This document shows positions 25,597-35,173 of a stretch of DNA of 64,000 bases, in pieces. Below the pieces are notes generated by a model. The model saw only the letters and a program-made list of their open reading frames with translations, ran no database searches and was not told the DNA's origin. This stretch comes from Fodinibacter sp963747405 (GTDB lineage: Bacteria > Actinomycetota > Actinomycetes > Actinomycetales > Dermatophilaceae): NCBI GenBank assembly GCA_963747405.1, contig CAVVFG010000017.1:1-64000 (forward strand), in the 5' to 3' direction. How positions within the stretch are numbered: position 1 is the stretch's first letter; the number at the start of each line of letters is the position of its first letter. The translations under genes and the position numbers were made by a program.

Positions 25597-27387
25597 ATGA
25601 CGGGGGCCGACAGCACCTTCCACGTCGACCTCCGCGGGTCGTCGACCTGCTGTCGCACCACCTGTACTCCAGCCCACGGGTCTACCTGCGCGAGCTGCTG
25701 CAGAACGCCGTCGACGCCATCACCGCCCGCGCCGAGCAGGAGCCCGGCGCCCCGCGCCGGGTGCGGGTGGTGCCCGCCGACGTCTCGCCCGACGGGTGCC
25801 TGCACGTCGAGGACACCGGCATCGGCCTCGACGAGGCAGGCATCCGCGGGGTGCTCGCGACGATCGGCGCGTCGACGAAGCGCGACGCACTCGGCCTGGC
25901 CCGCGAGAGCTTCCTGGGCCAGTTCGGCATCGGCCTGCTGTCCTGCTTCCTGGTCACCGACGAGATCCGGTCACCACCCGGCGGGCGGGCAGCGGCGAGA
26001 CCTGGCTGTGGGTCGGCCGTGACGACGGCACCTATGCCGTGTCGCCGGCGCCCGAGCGGCGCCCCGAGGCCGGCACCGACGTCGCCGTCCGGCCCCGCGG
26101 CAGCGCCGCGGACCTGCTGTCAGCCGGCGTGGTGGAGCGGCTCGCCGCCTCGTTCGCGGCCTACCTGCGGGTGGACCTCGTCGTCGAGACCGCCGCCGGT
26201 CCGGTGACCGTCGCTGGGCGACCCCTCCCCTGGGAGGAACGCGCGGCGATGACCCGCCGGGCGGTCGCGGCCCGGTGGTGCGAGGAGGTGCTCGGCTTCA
26301 CCCCGCTCGACGTCGTCGACCTCTCCGACCCGGCCGCCGGGGTACGCGGCCAGGCCTTCGTGCTCCCCCACCATTCCGCCGCGCGTGGCACGCACCGGCT
26401 CTACGCCAAGCGGATGCTCGTCGGCGAGGCGGTTCCCGACGTGCTGCCCGAGTGGGCGTTCTTCGTGCGCGCGGTGCTCGACACCGACGGGCTGGGGCTC
26501 ACCGCCTCGCGCGAGTCGGTGCACGACGACGAGGCCTGCACGAGACCCGCGCCCGCCTGGGCGAGCAGCTCAAGGGCTGGCTGCTGCGGATGGCGCGCAC
26601 CGACCGGGAGCGCGCCGAGCACTTCTTCCGCGTGCACCACCTCGCCGCCAAAGCCGCGGCGACCATTGACGACGACATGCTCGACGTCGTGGCCGCGCTG
26701 CTGCCCTGGGAGACCACGCTCGGCCGGATGACGCTGGCCGAGTTCTCCGGCGTCGACCGCGTGCTGGCCTACGTCGACCGGGTGGAGGACTACCAGCAGG
26801 TCGCCCCGATCGCCCGGGCCGAGGACATCGCGGTGCTCAACGCCGGCTACGCCTACGACCGCCTACTCCTCGACCGCTGGGTGCAGCGCACGCCGGGGCT
26901 CGAGTCGCGCCGGCTGGAGCCCGAGCACCTCGCCGACCGGTTCAGCACCCCGACGCCGCAGGACGAGGCCGCCTTCGCGCCGCTGCTCGACGTCGCCCGC
27001 TCGGTGCTGGGTCGGGCGCGGGCCGTGCCGGTCGTGCGCTGCTTCCGGCCCGCGTCGCTGCAGGCGGTGCTGCTCGTCGGCCGCGACGCCGACCGGGAAC
27101 GCGATCGGCTCGAGGTGGCCGAGAACGCCGACGGGCCGTGGTCCGACGCCCTCGACACCCTAGAGGCCCGCGATGCCGTGCCCCGCTTCGTGCTCAACGC
27201 CGACAACGCCGCGGTGCGCCGGCTCGCCGGCGCCGGCGATGCGGCCCTGCAGGGGGTCGCCGTCGAGGCCCTGTACAGCCACGTCCTGCTCGCGGGACGG
27301 CATCTGCTCACCCCGTTCGACAGCGCGCTGGTGGCCCGCGCGCTGCCGGCCCTGATCGACCTGGCCATCGACGGAGGCCGGGCATGA
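25597..27387 (+). pseudogene. Hsp90-family (HtpG-like) gene with three -1 frameshifts
   Basis: Reading one frame after another gives a full Hsp90-like protein of about 597 residues. The GHKL ATP site is plain: ELLQNAVDAITAR, VEDTGIGLDEAGI, IGASTKRD, FLGQFGIGLLSCFLV. The middle domain (RLYAKRMLVGEAVPDVLPEW, LTASRE) and C-terminal part follow. The frame changes at three short runs: GGG at 25636-25638, GG at 25969-25970 and CC at 26535-26536. Each is explained by loss of one base from the run, and after the third loss the original frame returns. Either the gene is decaying or the assembly has three indel errors here. The last section is open and overlaps the next gene by 4 nt (ATGA). Confidence 0.85.
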
Positions 27388-29957
27388 GGCAGTGGGAGCA
27401 GGTGTCGGAGGAGTTCGCGCAGGTGTCCATCGCGGCCGACGAGGCACCGGTCGGCGCCGAGCGGGTGCGCGCCCATGAGGCGGCGCTGCGGCTGGCCCAG
27501 TCGCACGGGTCGTTCGCCGAGGAGTTCGTGGCGCGCGCCGACCTCACCCAGGCCCTCTACTGGACGCCCAAGGACCCGGGCACGCTGGTGCACTTCGCGT
27601 GGCTGCGCCAGGCGCTCGACCCCGTGCGGGGGCTGGAGCAGGACGACCGCGACATCGTGCTGTGGCGCCTGAAGTGGGCGGTCGACCTCATCGAGGACCT
27701 GCCGCAGGTCGGCCTGGACGCCCTCGTGGCCGCCATCGAGGACGTCGAGCAGGTGTTCCGGGGCGACGGGTACCACCTGCGCCCGGTGCACGCGGCCCGG
27801 GCGCTCGAGCTGGTGGCCCCGGTCGTCGCCGGTGACCTCAGCTGCGGCGACGAGCCCCGCGCCTGCCTGTCGATCGACGCCCGGCTCCGCCTCGACCGCG
27901 GCGACGTCGACGGCGCGGTGGGGTCCTTCCGGCGCGCGTGGCACCTGGCGAAGGACGACCGGGGGGCCTCGGACTCCGTCGCCGCCTGCCTGCGGGTGCT
28001 CGTGACGCTGGGCAACGCCGACCGGGCCGTCGACCTCCTCCTGCCGCGGCTGTCGTGGCTCGACGAGCTGCAGACGCCGCGGCAGCGGATGTGGTTCGCC
28101 GCAACCGCGGCCTTCGTGCTGGAGCAGGCGTTCGCCCGGGGCCTGGCCCCGGTGACCGTGGGCGACCGACCGGTCGAGGAGGTGGCGGCCGAGCTGTCCG
28201 GCACGGCGAGCGACATCGCCGCGGCCTTCGACACGCGCTACGCCTCGCGGGTCACCTCCGCAACCCTGGCAGCCGCCCACGACGCCGCCCGGGTGGCCGA
28301 CGAGCCCACGCTGCCCCCCACGAGGATCCCGGCAGCCGGCGGCGGGGTGGAGCTCGGTGGGGCGCTGCCGCCCAGCACCGGCGTACTCGAGCGCGGCCGG
28401 GTGGTTCGCGAGGCGCTCGAGTCGGCGGGCGCCGACCTCGGGCCCGAGGTGCGCGCCTGGCTGCGCGACCGCGACACCGTGCTCCCCGTCGAGACACCGC
28501 AGGAGTGGGCTGCGGTGTCGCTGCTGGACCGCACGGCCGCGCAGGACGCGGGTGGCCCCGACCAGCAGCGGCGCCTCCTCGACTCGGCGCTCGCGGCGGC
28601 GCACCGGGCCGGCGACCCCCCGGCGCTCGCGCGGGCCGACGGCGAGATCGCCCTGCTCGATGCCGTCGAGGCCACCGAGCCGCGTGCCGTGGCGGCCGCG
28701 CAGCAGCGGGCGCGCGAGTGCGCCGAGCGGCTCGAAGCGAGCGGCGCCGATGCCGACGCCGGCGGGCTGTGGCGCCGGTTCGCCTGGTTCGGCCGCGCCG
28801 ACGACCCCGCCGCCCTGCTCGTGCGGGCCGCGGCGGCCTACGAACGGGCAGGGCTCGCCGAGCGCCGGCTGCTGTGCGATGTCGAGCAGGCGATGGCGCT
28901 GGACGGGCGGGCCCGGGTGGCGCGCAGCACCGGCGCCCTCGACGAGGCGGCGCGGCTGCTCGAGCAGGCCCGGTCGGCTCCCGGGGCGCCGCGCCGGTCG
29001 CGGCTGGCCGCGCTGGTCGAGCTGTGCGACGTCCGTGTCGAGCAGGAGGCCTGGGCCGCGCTCGAGGGCCCCGCCGCCGACCTCGTGGCGGCCGCCACGC
29101 AGGACCACGATCCGGTGCTGCTGGCGTTCGGGCAGCGCTTCCTCGGCCTGGCCTACGTCGAGACCGGCCGCCCGGTCGAGGCTGCCGAGCTGCTCGAGGC
29201 CGCCCTGCCGGTGCTGCGCGAGCACCAGCCGGGTCTGATCGGGCCGGCCGGCTGGGCCCTGGGCAACGCGCTGCTCGGGACCGGCCAGTGGGCCGGGGCG
29301 CGCACGGCCTTCGCGACCGCCAGCGCGGCCTTCGAGGCCGAGGACCGCATCCACGAGGCGGCCCACGCGCAGTGGCGGGCCGGAAACGCCGCCTGGGGGG
29401 CCGGCGACGCCACTGCCGCGGCCAGCCACTACGACGACGCCGTGGGCAAGGCCCGCGCCTCGGTCACGGTCGGCCTGTACGCCGAGGCGCTGCGGTCGCG
29501 CGCCGCCCTGACCGCCGACACCGACGACCTGACCGCCGGCCTCGCCGCACTCGACGGCGCCATCGCGGCCGGGGAGCAGCTGGCCGCCGAGCTGGGCTGC
29601 GACGAGGACGAGTTCGACGGCGAGGTGCTCGAGCCGCACGTGCCACGCCAGGACGCCCACCTGCTGGCCCGGCACGGCGAGGTCGAGGCCGCGGTCGAGC
29701 GCCTGGCGCGCGCCGAGGCGCTGGTCGGGCACGACTTCGAGCTGGTGCTGCGCGCCGAGGCCGGCATCCTCCTGGCCGACGACGACCGCCTCGACGTCGC
29801 CGAGCCGCGGCTGCTCGCCAGCATCACCGAGCTGCACGCCGCCGGGCTGGAGCCGGCCCGCATCGACGCGGCCGGCGCGCTCGCCCGGGCCCTCGACCGC
29901 GCCGGGCGCGGCGAGGAGGCACAGGAGGTCTGGGAGCGCCACGGCCGGCGGCAGTAG
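27384..29957 (+). CDS. Large TPR-like helical repeat protein coupled to Hsp90
   Basis: 857-residue, Ala/Arg/Asp-rich, almost wholly helical protein. Repeating helix pairs of TPR type are visible in many places, for example around SIDARLRLDRGDVDGAVGSF, LGLAYVETGRPVEAAELLEA and QWRAGNAAWGAGDATAAASH. There is no signal peptide, membrane helix or catalytic motif. Start and Hsp90 stop overlap (ATGA), so the two are translationally coupled. Eukaryotic Hsp90 uses TPR co-chaperones, so a chaperone/partner pair is an attractive reading, but it is inference. Unlike its partner this frame is intact throughout. Confidence 0.7.
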   Translation: MRQWEQVSEEFAQVSIAADEAPVGAERVRAHEAALRLAQSHGSFAEEFVARADLTQALYWTPKDPGTLVHFAWLRQALDPVRGLEQDDRDIVLWRLKWAVDLIEDLPQVGLDALVAAIEDVEQVFRGDGYHLRPVHAARALELVAPVVAGDLSCGDEPRACLSIDARLRLDRGDVDGAVGSFRRAWHLAKDDRGASDSVAACLRVLVTLGNADRAVDLLLPRLSWLDELQTPRQRMWFAATAAFVLEQAFARGLAPVTVGDRPVEEVAAELSGTASDIAAAFDTRYASRVTSATLAAAHDAARVADEPTLPPTRIPAAGGGVELGGALPPSTGVLERGRVVREALESAGADLGPEVRAWLRDRDTVLPVETPQEWAAVSLLDRTAAQDAGGPDQQRRLLDSALAAAHRAGDPPALARADGEIALLDAVEATEPRAVAAAQQRARECAERLEASGADADAGGLWRRFAWFGRADDPAALLVRAAAAYERAGLAERRLLCDVEQAMALDGRARVARSTGALDEAARLLEQARSAPGAPRRSRLAALVELCDVRVEQEAWAALEGPAADLVAAATQDHDPVLLAFGQRFLGLAYVETGRPVEAAELLEAALPVLREHQPGLIGPAGWALGNALLGTGQWAGARTAFATASAAFEAEDRIHEAAHAQWRAGNAAWGAGDATAAASHYDDAVGKARASVTVGLYAEALRSRAALTADTDDLTAGLAALDGAIAAGEQLAAELGCDEDEFDGEVLEPHVPRQDAHLLARHGEVEAAVERLARAEALVGHDFELVLRAEAGILLADDDRLDVAEPRLLASITELHAAGLEPARIDAAGALARALDRAGRGEEAQEVWERHGRRQ

Positions 29958-29973
29958 CCGGGCCGGCCGCGGG

Positions 29974-31380
<1,407 letters not shown>

Positions 31381-31387
31381 GCGCGCA

Positions 31388-31393
31388 AGGTTA
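31388..31393 (-). promoter_or_regulatory. -10 element of glyS (leaderless)
   Basis: TAACCT on the minus strand, 7 nt before the glyS ATG. It overlaps the stop codon of the marR gene. Confidence 0.4.
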
Positions 31394-31846
31394 TCCGTGC
31401 GACGACCCCGTGACCGAACCGGCCGCGCTCGCGGACAGCTCGACCAGCACGCCCCGGAAGGTGGCGTAGCGACGCGGCCCCACGGCATCAAGCCACTGCC
31501 CCTCCAGATCGGCGATCAGGGCGGCAAAACGGATGAGAGTGGCGTCGCCCGACGCGGTGCGCGTCACCAGCCGCACCCGCCGGTCGGATGCCGCGCGCGA
31601 CTCGGCCAGGTGGCCGCTGGCCACGAGCGTGGTGACGAACTGGCCGCAGCCCTGCTTCGTCATGCCGACCAGCCCGGCCAGCTCGGTGACCGGACAGCCG
31701 GCCTCGGGGACCGACGCCAGCACGCGAAGGTGCGAGGGCCGCAGTCCTCCCCAGTCGTGTGCGAAGAACGTGGAGCGGACCTCACCCAGCAGCTCGGCGA
31801 GGAACATCGCGACGTGTGGGCCCCCGGGAGGGTTGACAGAGAACAT
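31391..31846 (-). CDS. MarR-family transcriptional regulator
   Basis: 151-residue winged-helix regulator. The helix-turn-helix is around CPVTELAGLVGMTKQGCGQF and the wing has SDRRVRLVTRT (the DxRxxxV-type motif of MarR). It probably dimerises and represses a nearby promoter. Divergent to a phosphotransferase gene; the 56-nt gap holds a perfect palindrome that also covers this gene's own -10. It ends 10 nt before glyS on the same strand. Confidence 0.85.
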   Translation of the reverse strand: MFSVNPPGGPHVAMFLAELLGEVRSTFFAHDWGGLRPSHLRVLASVPEAGCPVTELAGLVGMTKQGCGQFVTTLVASGHLAESRAASDRRVRLVTRTASGDATLIRFAALIADLEGQWLDAVGPRRYATFRGVLVELSASAAGSVTGSSHG

Positions 31847-31862
31847 AAAGTAACTTTACCTT
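31834..31862 (+). promoter_or_regulatory. Candidate promoter of the phosphotransferase gene
   Basis: TTGACA (31834-31839) and, 17 nt on, TACCTT (31857-31862) form a plausible -35/-10 pair reading toward the phosphotransferase gene. The palindrome at 31847-31857 lies in the spacer. Confidence 0.4.
31847..31859. promoter_or_regulatory. Likely MarR operator between divergent genes
   Basis: AAAGT-A-ACTTT (31847-31857) is a perfect inverted repeat, and GTAA/TTAC (31850-31859) is a second, offset one. It covers TAAAGT, the predicted leaderless -10 of marR (31853-31858, minus strand), and the spacer of the opposing promoter, so one bound dimer could block both. Confidence 0.55.
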
Positions 31863-31902
31863 CTTGGAAGTGACATCACGAACAGGTCAGGGGGTGTGGC
31901 GG

Positions 31903-33075
31903 ATGGCGAACAGGAGCATCCTCGGGGCGGCGGACGTCGACGACGAGGCGTTCCGGGAGATCGTCGCCCGGGCGCTGGGTGAGGACCCCGCGACCGTCAC
32001 GGTGCTCGCCTGCGACGCCTCGGTCGTGCCCTACGCCCTCGACGCGATCACCACCGCCGGACGCTACTGGGTCGCCGCACGCGCGGCCACGGCGAGCGGC
32101 GAGCGCGACGTGCGGCTGTTCGTCAAGCACGTGCAGTCATGGAGCCGTTCGCCGATGTTCCGCCAGGTTCCCGAGGAGCTGCGGGCGATCGCCGAGGCGA
32201 GCGTCCCGTGGCGCACAGAACCGCTCATCTACGAGTCCGACCTGCGCGACCGGCTGCCCACGGGGCTCACGATGCCGGTAGCCCTGCACGTCGCCTTCCT
32301 CGACGAGGCGTCGGCTGTGATCTGGCTGCCGGCCCTCGCCGTCGTCGAGCACGACTGGCGCACAGCGGACTACGCGCACGCTGCCCACCTGCTCGGCCGG
32401 CTGGCTGGCAGTGCCGAGGTGGCCGAGCTCTCGAGGGTCGGCGAGCTCGATCTCGGTCCGCGCACCATCGCCACCTACGCCGACGGCCGTCTTGCCGGGC
32501 AGGTCGCACCCCTCCTACGCTCTGGCGCCCTCTGGACGGTGCCGTGGATCGCCGAGGCCTTCGAGCCCGCGCTGCGCGAGCACCTCGTCGCGGCCCTGGA
32601 CGAGGTGCCGGGCTGGGTCGAGGAGGTCGAGGCGGGACCGTTGGCGGTCGCGCACGGTGACGCCTGCCCCAACAACCTGCTCCGCACGGCCGACTCCGAC
32701 GAGATCACACTGATCGACTACGGCTTCTGGGGACGACAGTGCCTCGGCTTCGACCTCGGCCAGCTGCTCGTCGGCGAGGTCCAGCTCGGAAGGCGACCCA
32801 CCGACACCCTGCCCGAGGTGGAGCGCGAGATCGTGCCCGCCTTCGTCGCCGGGCTGCACGCCGAGGGCGTCGAGGTCGACCAGGCCACCGTGGCCCGGGC
32901 CCACGCCCTGCACCTGATGGTCTTCACCGGGCTGTCCACCGCCATCGTCGCGCTCCCCGGCCTCGACATTGCTCCCCCGGACCCCGCGACGGCGGCGGCG
33001 CTCGCGCGCGACGCCCGCGAGCGGGCGGCGATCGCGCGGTTCTGCCTGGGGCTGGTCGAGGCGACGTCGGCGTAA
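31903..33075 (+). CDS. Phosphotransferase-family protein (APH/choline kinase fold)
   Basis: 390-residue protein with the catalytic loop HGDACPNNLL and the metal site IDYGFWGRQCLGFDLGQLL, the pattern of aminoglycoside/choline kinase-like enzymes. The substrate is unknown; members act on antibiotics, sugars or amino alcohols. The ATG at 31903 gives a normal N-terminus; an upstream TTG at 31864 lies next to the promoter. The divergent marR and the operator between them suggest induction by a small molecule. Confidence 0.75.
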   Translation: MANRSILGAADVDDEAFREIVARALGEDPATVTVLACDASVVPYALDAITTAGRYWVAARAATASGERDVRLFVKHVQSWSRSPMFRQVPEELRAIAEASVPWRTEPLIYESDLRDRLPTGLTMPVALHVAFLDEASAVIWLPALAVVEHDWRTADYAHAAHLLGRLAGSAEVAELSRVGELDLGPRTIATYADGRLAGQVAPLLRSGALWTVPWIAEAFEPALREHLVAALDEVPGWVEEVEAGPLAVAHGDACPNNLLRTADSDEITLIDYGFWGRQCLGFDLGQLLVGEVQLGRRPTDTLPEVEREIVPAFVAGLHAEGVEVDQATVARAHALHLMVFTGLSTAIVALPGLDIAPPDPATAAALARDARERAAIARFCLGLVEATSA

Positions 33076-33089
33076 CCGGCTGTCGCAAC

Positions 33090-33095
33090 TAGACT
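33090..33095 (+). promoter_or_regulatory. -10 element of the DUF6703-like gene
   Basis: TAGACT, 8 nt before the GTG at 33104, without a ribosome binding site. Confidence 0.3.
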
Positions 33096-33103
33096 TCCTG
33101 CCC

Positions 33104-33388
33104 GTGTCCCCCCTCCGCGAGTCCCTCGAGCGCGCCAGCCTGCCGGCCGTGACCTGGCTCAGCAGCCTGCCGCGCTTCGTGCCCTTCCTCGGCATCCTGG
33201 TGCTGACCTTCGCCGGAATCCTGCTGCCGTCGCCCGGCTGGCTGCTCCTGGTAGTCGTCATCGCGGTGCTGCTGTGGATCCTGACGCTGGCCTGGCCGCG
33301 GCTCAGCGGGGCGGAACGGCTGATGCGGCTGGCTGTGGTCGCCATCATGGTCGCCATCCTCGTCACCCAGGTGGCGCCGCGCGGCTGA
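33104..33388 (+). CDS. Small membrane protein, DUF6703-like
   Basis: 94-residue protein with a short amphipathic start (SPLRESLERASLPAVTWLSS) and about three membrane helices (FLGILVLTFAGILLP, LLLVVVIAVLLWILTLAW, LAVVAIMVAILVTQ). It resembles the actinobacterial DUF6703 family. No function is known. It ends 10 nt before the Zur boxes upstream of znuA. Confidence 0.65.
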   Translation: MSPLRESLERASLPAVTWLSSLPRFVPFLGILVLTFAGILLPSPGWLLLVVVIAVLLWILTLAWPRLSGAERLMRLAVVAIMVAILVTQVAPRG

Positions 33389-33397
33389 CCCCGGCAT

Positions 33398-33435
33398 TTG
33401 ACAACGATTCTCACTTTCAATGAGAATCGTTGTCA
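33398..33435 (+). promoter_or_regulatory. znuA promoter overlapped by two Zur-like boxes
   Basis: Two 15-bp boxes, TGACAACGATTCTCA (33399-33413) and its exact reverse complement (33421-33435), are separated by 7 bp, 22 bp centre to centre. Each fits the pattern TGAnAAnnnTTnTCA reasonably well, like Zur/Fur-type sites. A consensus -35 (TTGACA, 33398-33403) sits in the left box and a -10 (GAGAAT, 33422-33427, 18-nt spacer) in the right box. Transcription should start at or next to the ATG at 33435. Confidence 0.8.
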
Positions 33436-34364
33436 TGAAGCCCGCCGCCCTGGTCGCCGCGTGCGCCGCGCTGCTGCTCGGCGCGTGCTCGCCGGCCGAC
33501 GCCGGCCAGACCGGTGACGACGGGCGGATGCCGGTCTCGGCCGCCTTCTACCCGTTGCAGTTCGTGGCCGAGCGGGTCGGGGGCGAGCACGTGCGGGTGA
33601 CCGGGCTGACCAGGCCCGGCGTCGAGCCGCACGACCTCGAGCTGACCCCCAAGGCGGTCGGGTCGCTCGCCACGGCGAGGGCCGTGGTGTACCTGGCGGG
33701 CTTCCAGCCGGCCGTCGACCAGGCGGTGCTCGCCCAGGCGCCGGAGGCCGCGGTCGACATCGCGCCGGCCGCGCGGCTCACGCTGACCTCCGGTGACGAC
33801 GGGCACGACCACGCCGGAGAGTCCGAGCAGGAGCACGCCGGCCACGTCGACCCGCACTTCTGGCTCGACCCCACCCGGCTCGCCGACGTCGCGACCGCCG
33901 TGGCCGACGACCTCGCCCGGCGCGACCCGGCCAACGCCGCCGACTACCGCGCCAACGCGGCCGCACTCGCCGCCGACCTCACCGCGCTCGACGCCGAGTT
34001 CCGCAGCGGGCTGGCGCAGTGCCGCACCCGCGAGCTCGTCACCGGCCACGCGGCCTTCGGCTACCTCGCCGACCGCTACGACCTGCACCAGGAAGGGGTC
34101 GCCGGCGTGAGCCCCGACATCGAGCCCGACGCCGCGACCCTGCGGGACCTCAGCGCCCACGTGCGCGAGGCCGGCGTCTCCACCGTCTACGCCGAGAGCC
34201 TGGTCTCCCCCGCCCTCGCCGAGACCGTCGCCCGCGAGGCGGGGGCCCGGGTGGCCGTGCTCGACCCGCTGGAGGGCCTCACCGACGCCTCCCGCGGCCA
34301 CGACTACCTCGAGGTGATGCGGGCGAACCTCGCCACCCTGCGCGCCGGACAGGAGTGCCGATGA
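33435..34364 (+). CDS. znuA: Zinc ABC transporter substrate-binding lipoprotein ZnuA
   Basis: Metal-binding lipoprotein of cluster A-I. Signal peptide with lipobox LLGACS (Cys at residue 19 when the ATG at 33435 is used). Metal ligands: His in GVEPHDLELTP, His in HVDPHFWLDP, His in VTGHAAFGYL and a C-terminal Asp/Glu region (VYAESLVSPALAETVA). A His/Asp/Glu-rich loop (GDDGHDHAGESEQEHAGH) typical of zinc-specific members lies between. The ATG at 33420 would add five residues but lies inside the operator, upstream of the predicted start of transcription. The stop overlaps znuC by 4 nt. Confidence 0.92.
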   Translation: MKPAALVAACAALLLGACSPADAGQTGDDGRMPVSAAFYPLQFVAERVGGEHVRVTGLTRPGVEPHDLELTPKAVGSLATARAVVYLAGFQPAVDQAVLAQAPEAAVDIAPAARLTLTSGDDGHDHAGESEQEHAGHVDPHFWLDPTRLADVATAVADDLARRDPANAADYRANAAALAADLTALDAEFRSGLAQCRTRELVTGHAAFGYLADRYDLHQEGVAGVSPDIEPDAATLRDLSAHVREAGVSTVYAESLVSPALAETVAREAGARVAVLDPLEGLTDASRGHDYLEVMRANLATLRAGQECR

Positions 34365-35173
34365 CCGACGACGTGCCCCTCGTGCGGCTCCACGGCGCGT
34401 CGTTCGGCTACGCCGACCGCCGCGTCGTCTCCGGTGCCGACCTCGAGCTCCACTCGGGCGAGGTCATGGCCCTGCTCGGGCCCAACGGGTCGGGCAAGTC
34501 CACCCTCGTCCGCGGCATCCTCGGCCTCACCACCGTGCAGGGCGGCGAGGTCGAGCTCTTCGGCACCCCCCGCGACCGGTTCACCGAGCACACCCGCATC
34601 GGCTACGTGCCGCAGCGGCACTCACTGTCCGCCTCCGTGCGGGCCACCGTGACCGAGATCGTCGAGGTGGGCCGCCTGCCGCACCGCCCTTGGTGGAGGC
34701 CCGCGTCACGCGCCGACCGCGCGATCGTCCGCGAGGCGATTGCCGACGTCGGCCTGAGCGACCGGGCGACCGAGGAGGTGGCGGCCCTGTCGGGTGGCCA
34801 GCAGCGCCGGGTGCTGATCGCCCGGGCGCTGGCCGGCCGCCCCGAGCTGCTCGTCATGGACGAGCCGACCGCGGGCGTCGACCACGCCAGCCAGGAGGCG
34901 CTCGCGGCCGTGCTGCGGCGCCTCGCTGACCGCGGCACCTCGATGCTGATCGTCACCCACGAGCTGTCGGCGCTCGAGGGCGTCGTCAGCCGGATCGTCT
35001 GCCTCGACTCGGGCCACGTCGACTTCGACGGCGACCCCGCGGCCTACGCCGCCCACGTGGGCGGGCACTCGGCGGGCTCGGGGCACCACCACGACGAGGA
35101 GCGAGGGGCGCGCTCCGGCCACGTCCTCGGCGCCGCCCCCCTCGACCCGGCCCACCGGAAGGTGTCGCCGTGA
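34361..35173 (+). CDS. znuC: Zinc ABC transporter ATPase ZnuC
   Basis: 270-residue ATPase. Walker A is GPNGSGKST, the signature is LSGGQQRR, Walker B is LLVMDEP, and the switch His is in VTHELS. It ends with an extra His-rich tail (HSAGSGHHHDEERG) not needed for ATPase function, which may buffer Zn2+. It overlaps znuA upstream and znuB downstream by 4 nt each, so the operon is tightly coupled. Confidence 0.92.
   Translation: MTDDVPLVRLHGASFGYADRRVVSGADLELHSGEVMALLGPNGSGKSTLVRGILGLTTVQGGEVELFGTPRDRFTEHTRIGYVPQRHSLSASVRATVTEIVEVGRLPHRPWWRPASRADRAIVREAIADVGLSDRATEEVAALSGGQQRRVLIARALAGRPELLVMDEPTAGVDHASQEALAAVLRRLADRGTSMLIVTHELSALEGVVSRIVCLDSGHVDFDGDPAAYAAHVGGHSAGSGHHHDEERGARSGHVLGAAPLDPAHRKVSP

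Noticed and set aside
26853..29942. 1029-codon minus-strand open frame opposite the TPR-like protein
   Set aside because: The plus-strand frame has helical repeat character and is coupled to Hsp90; the antisense product is Gly/Arg/His-rich with no fold.
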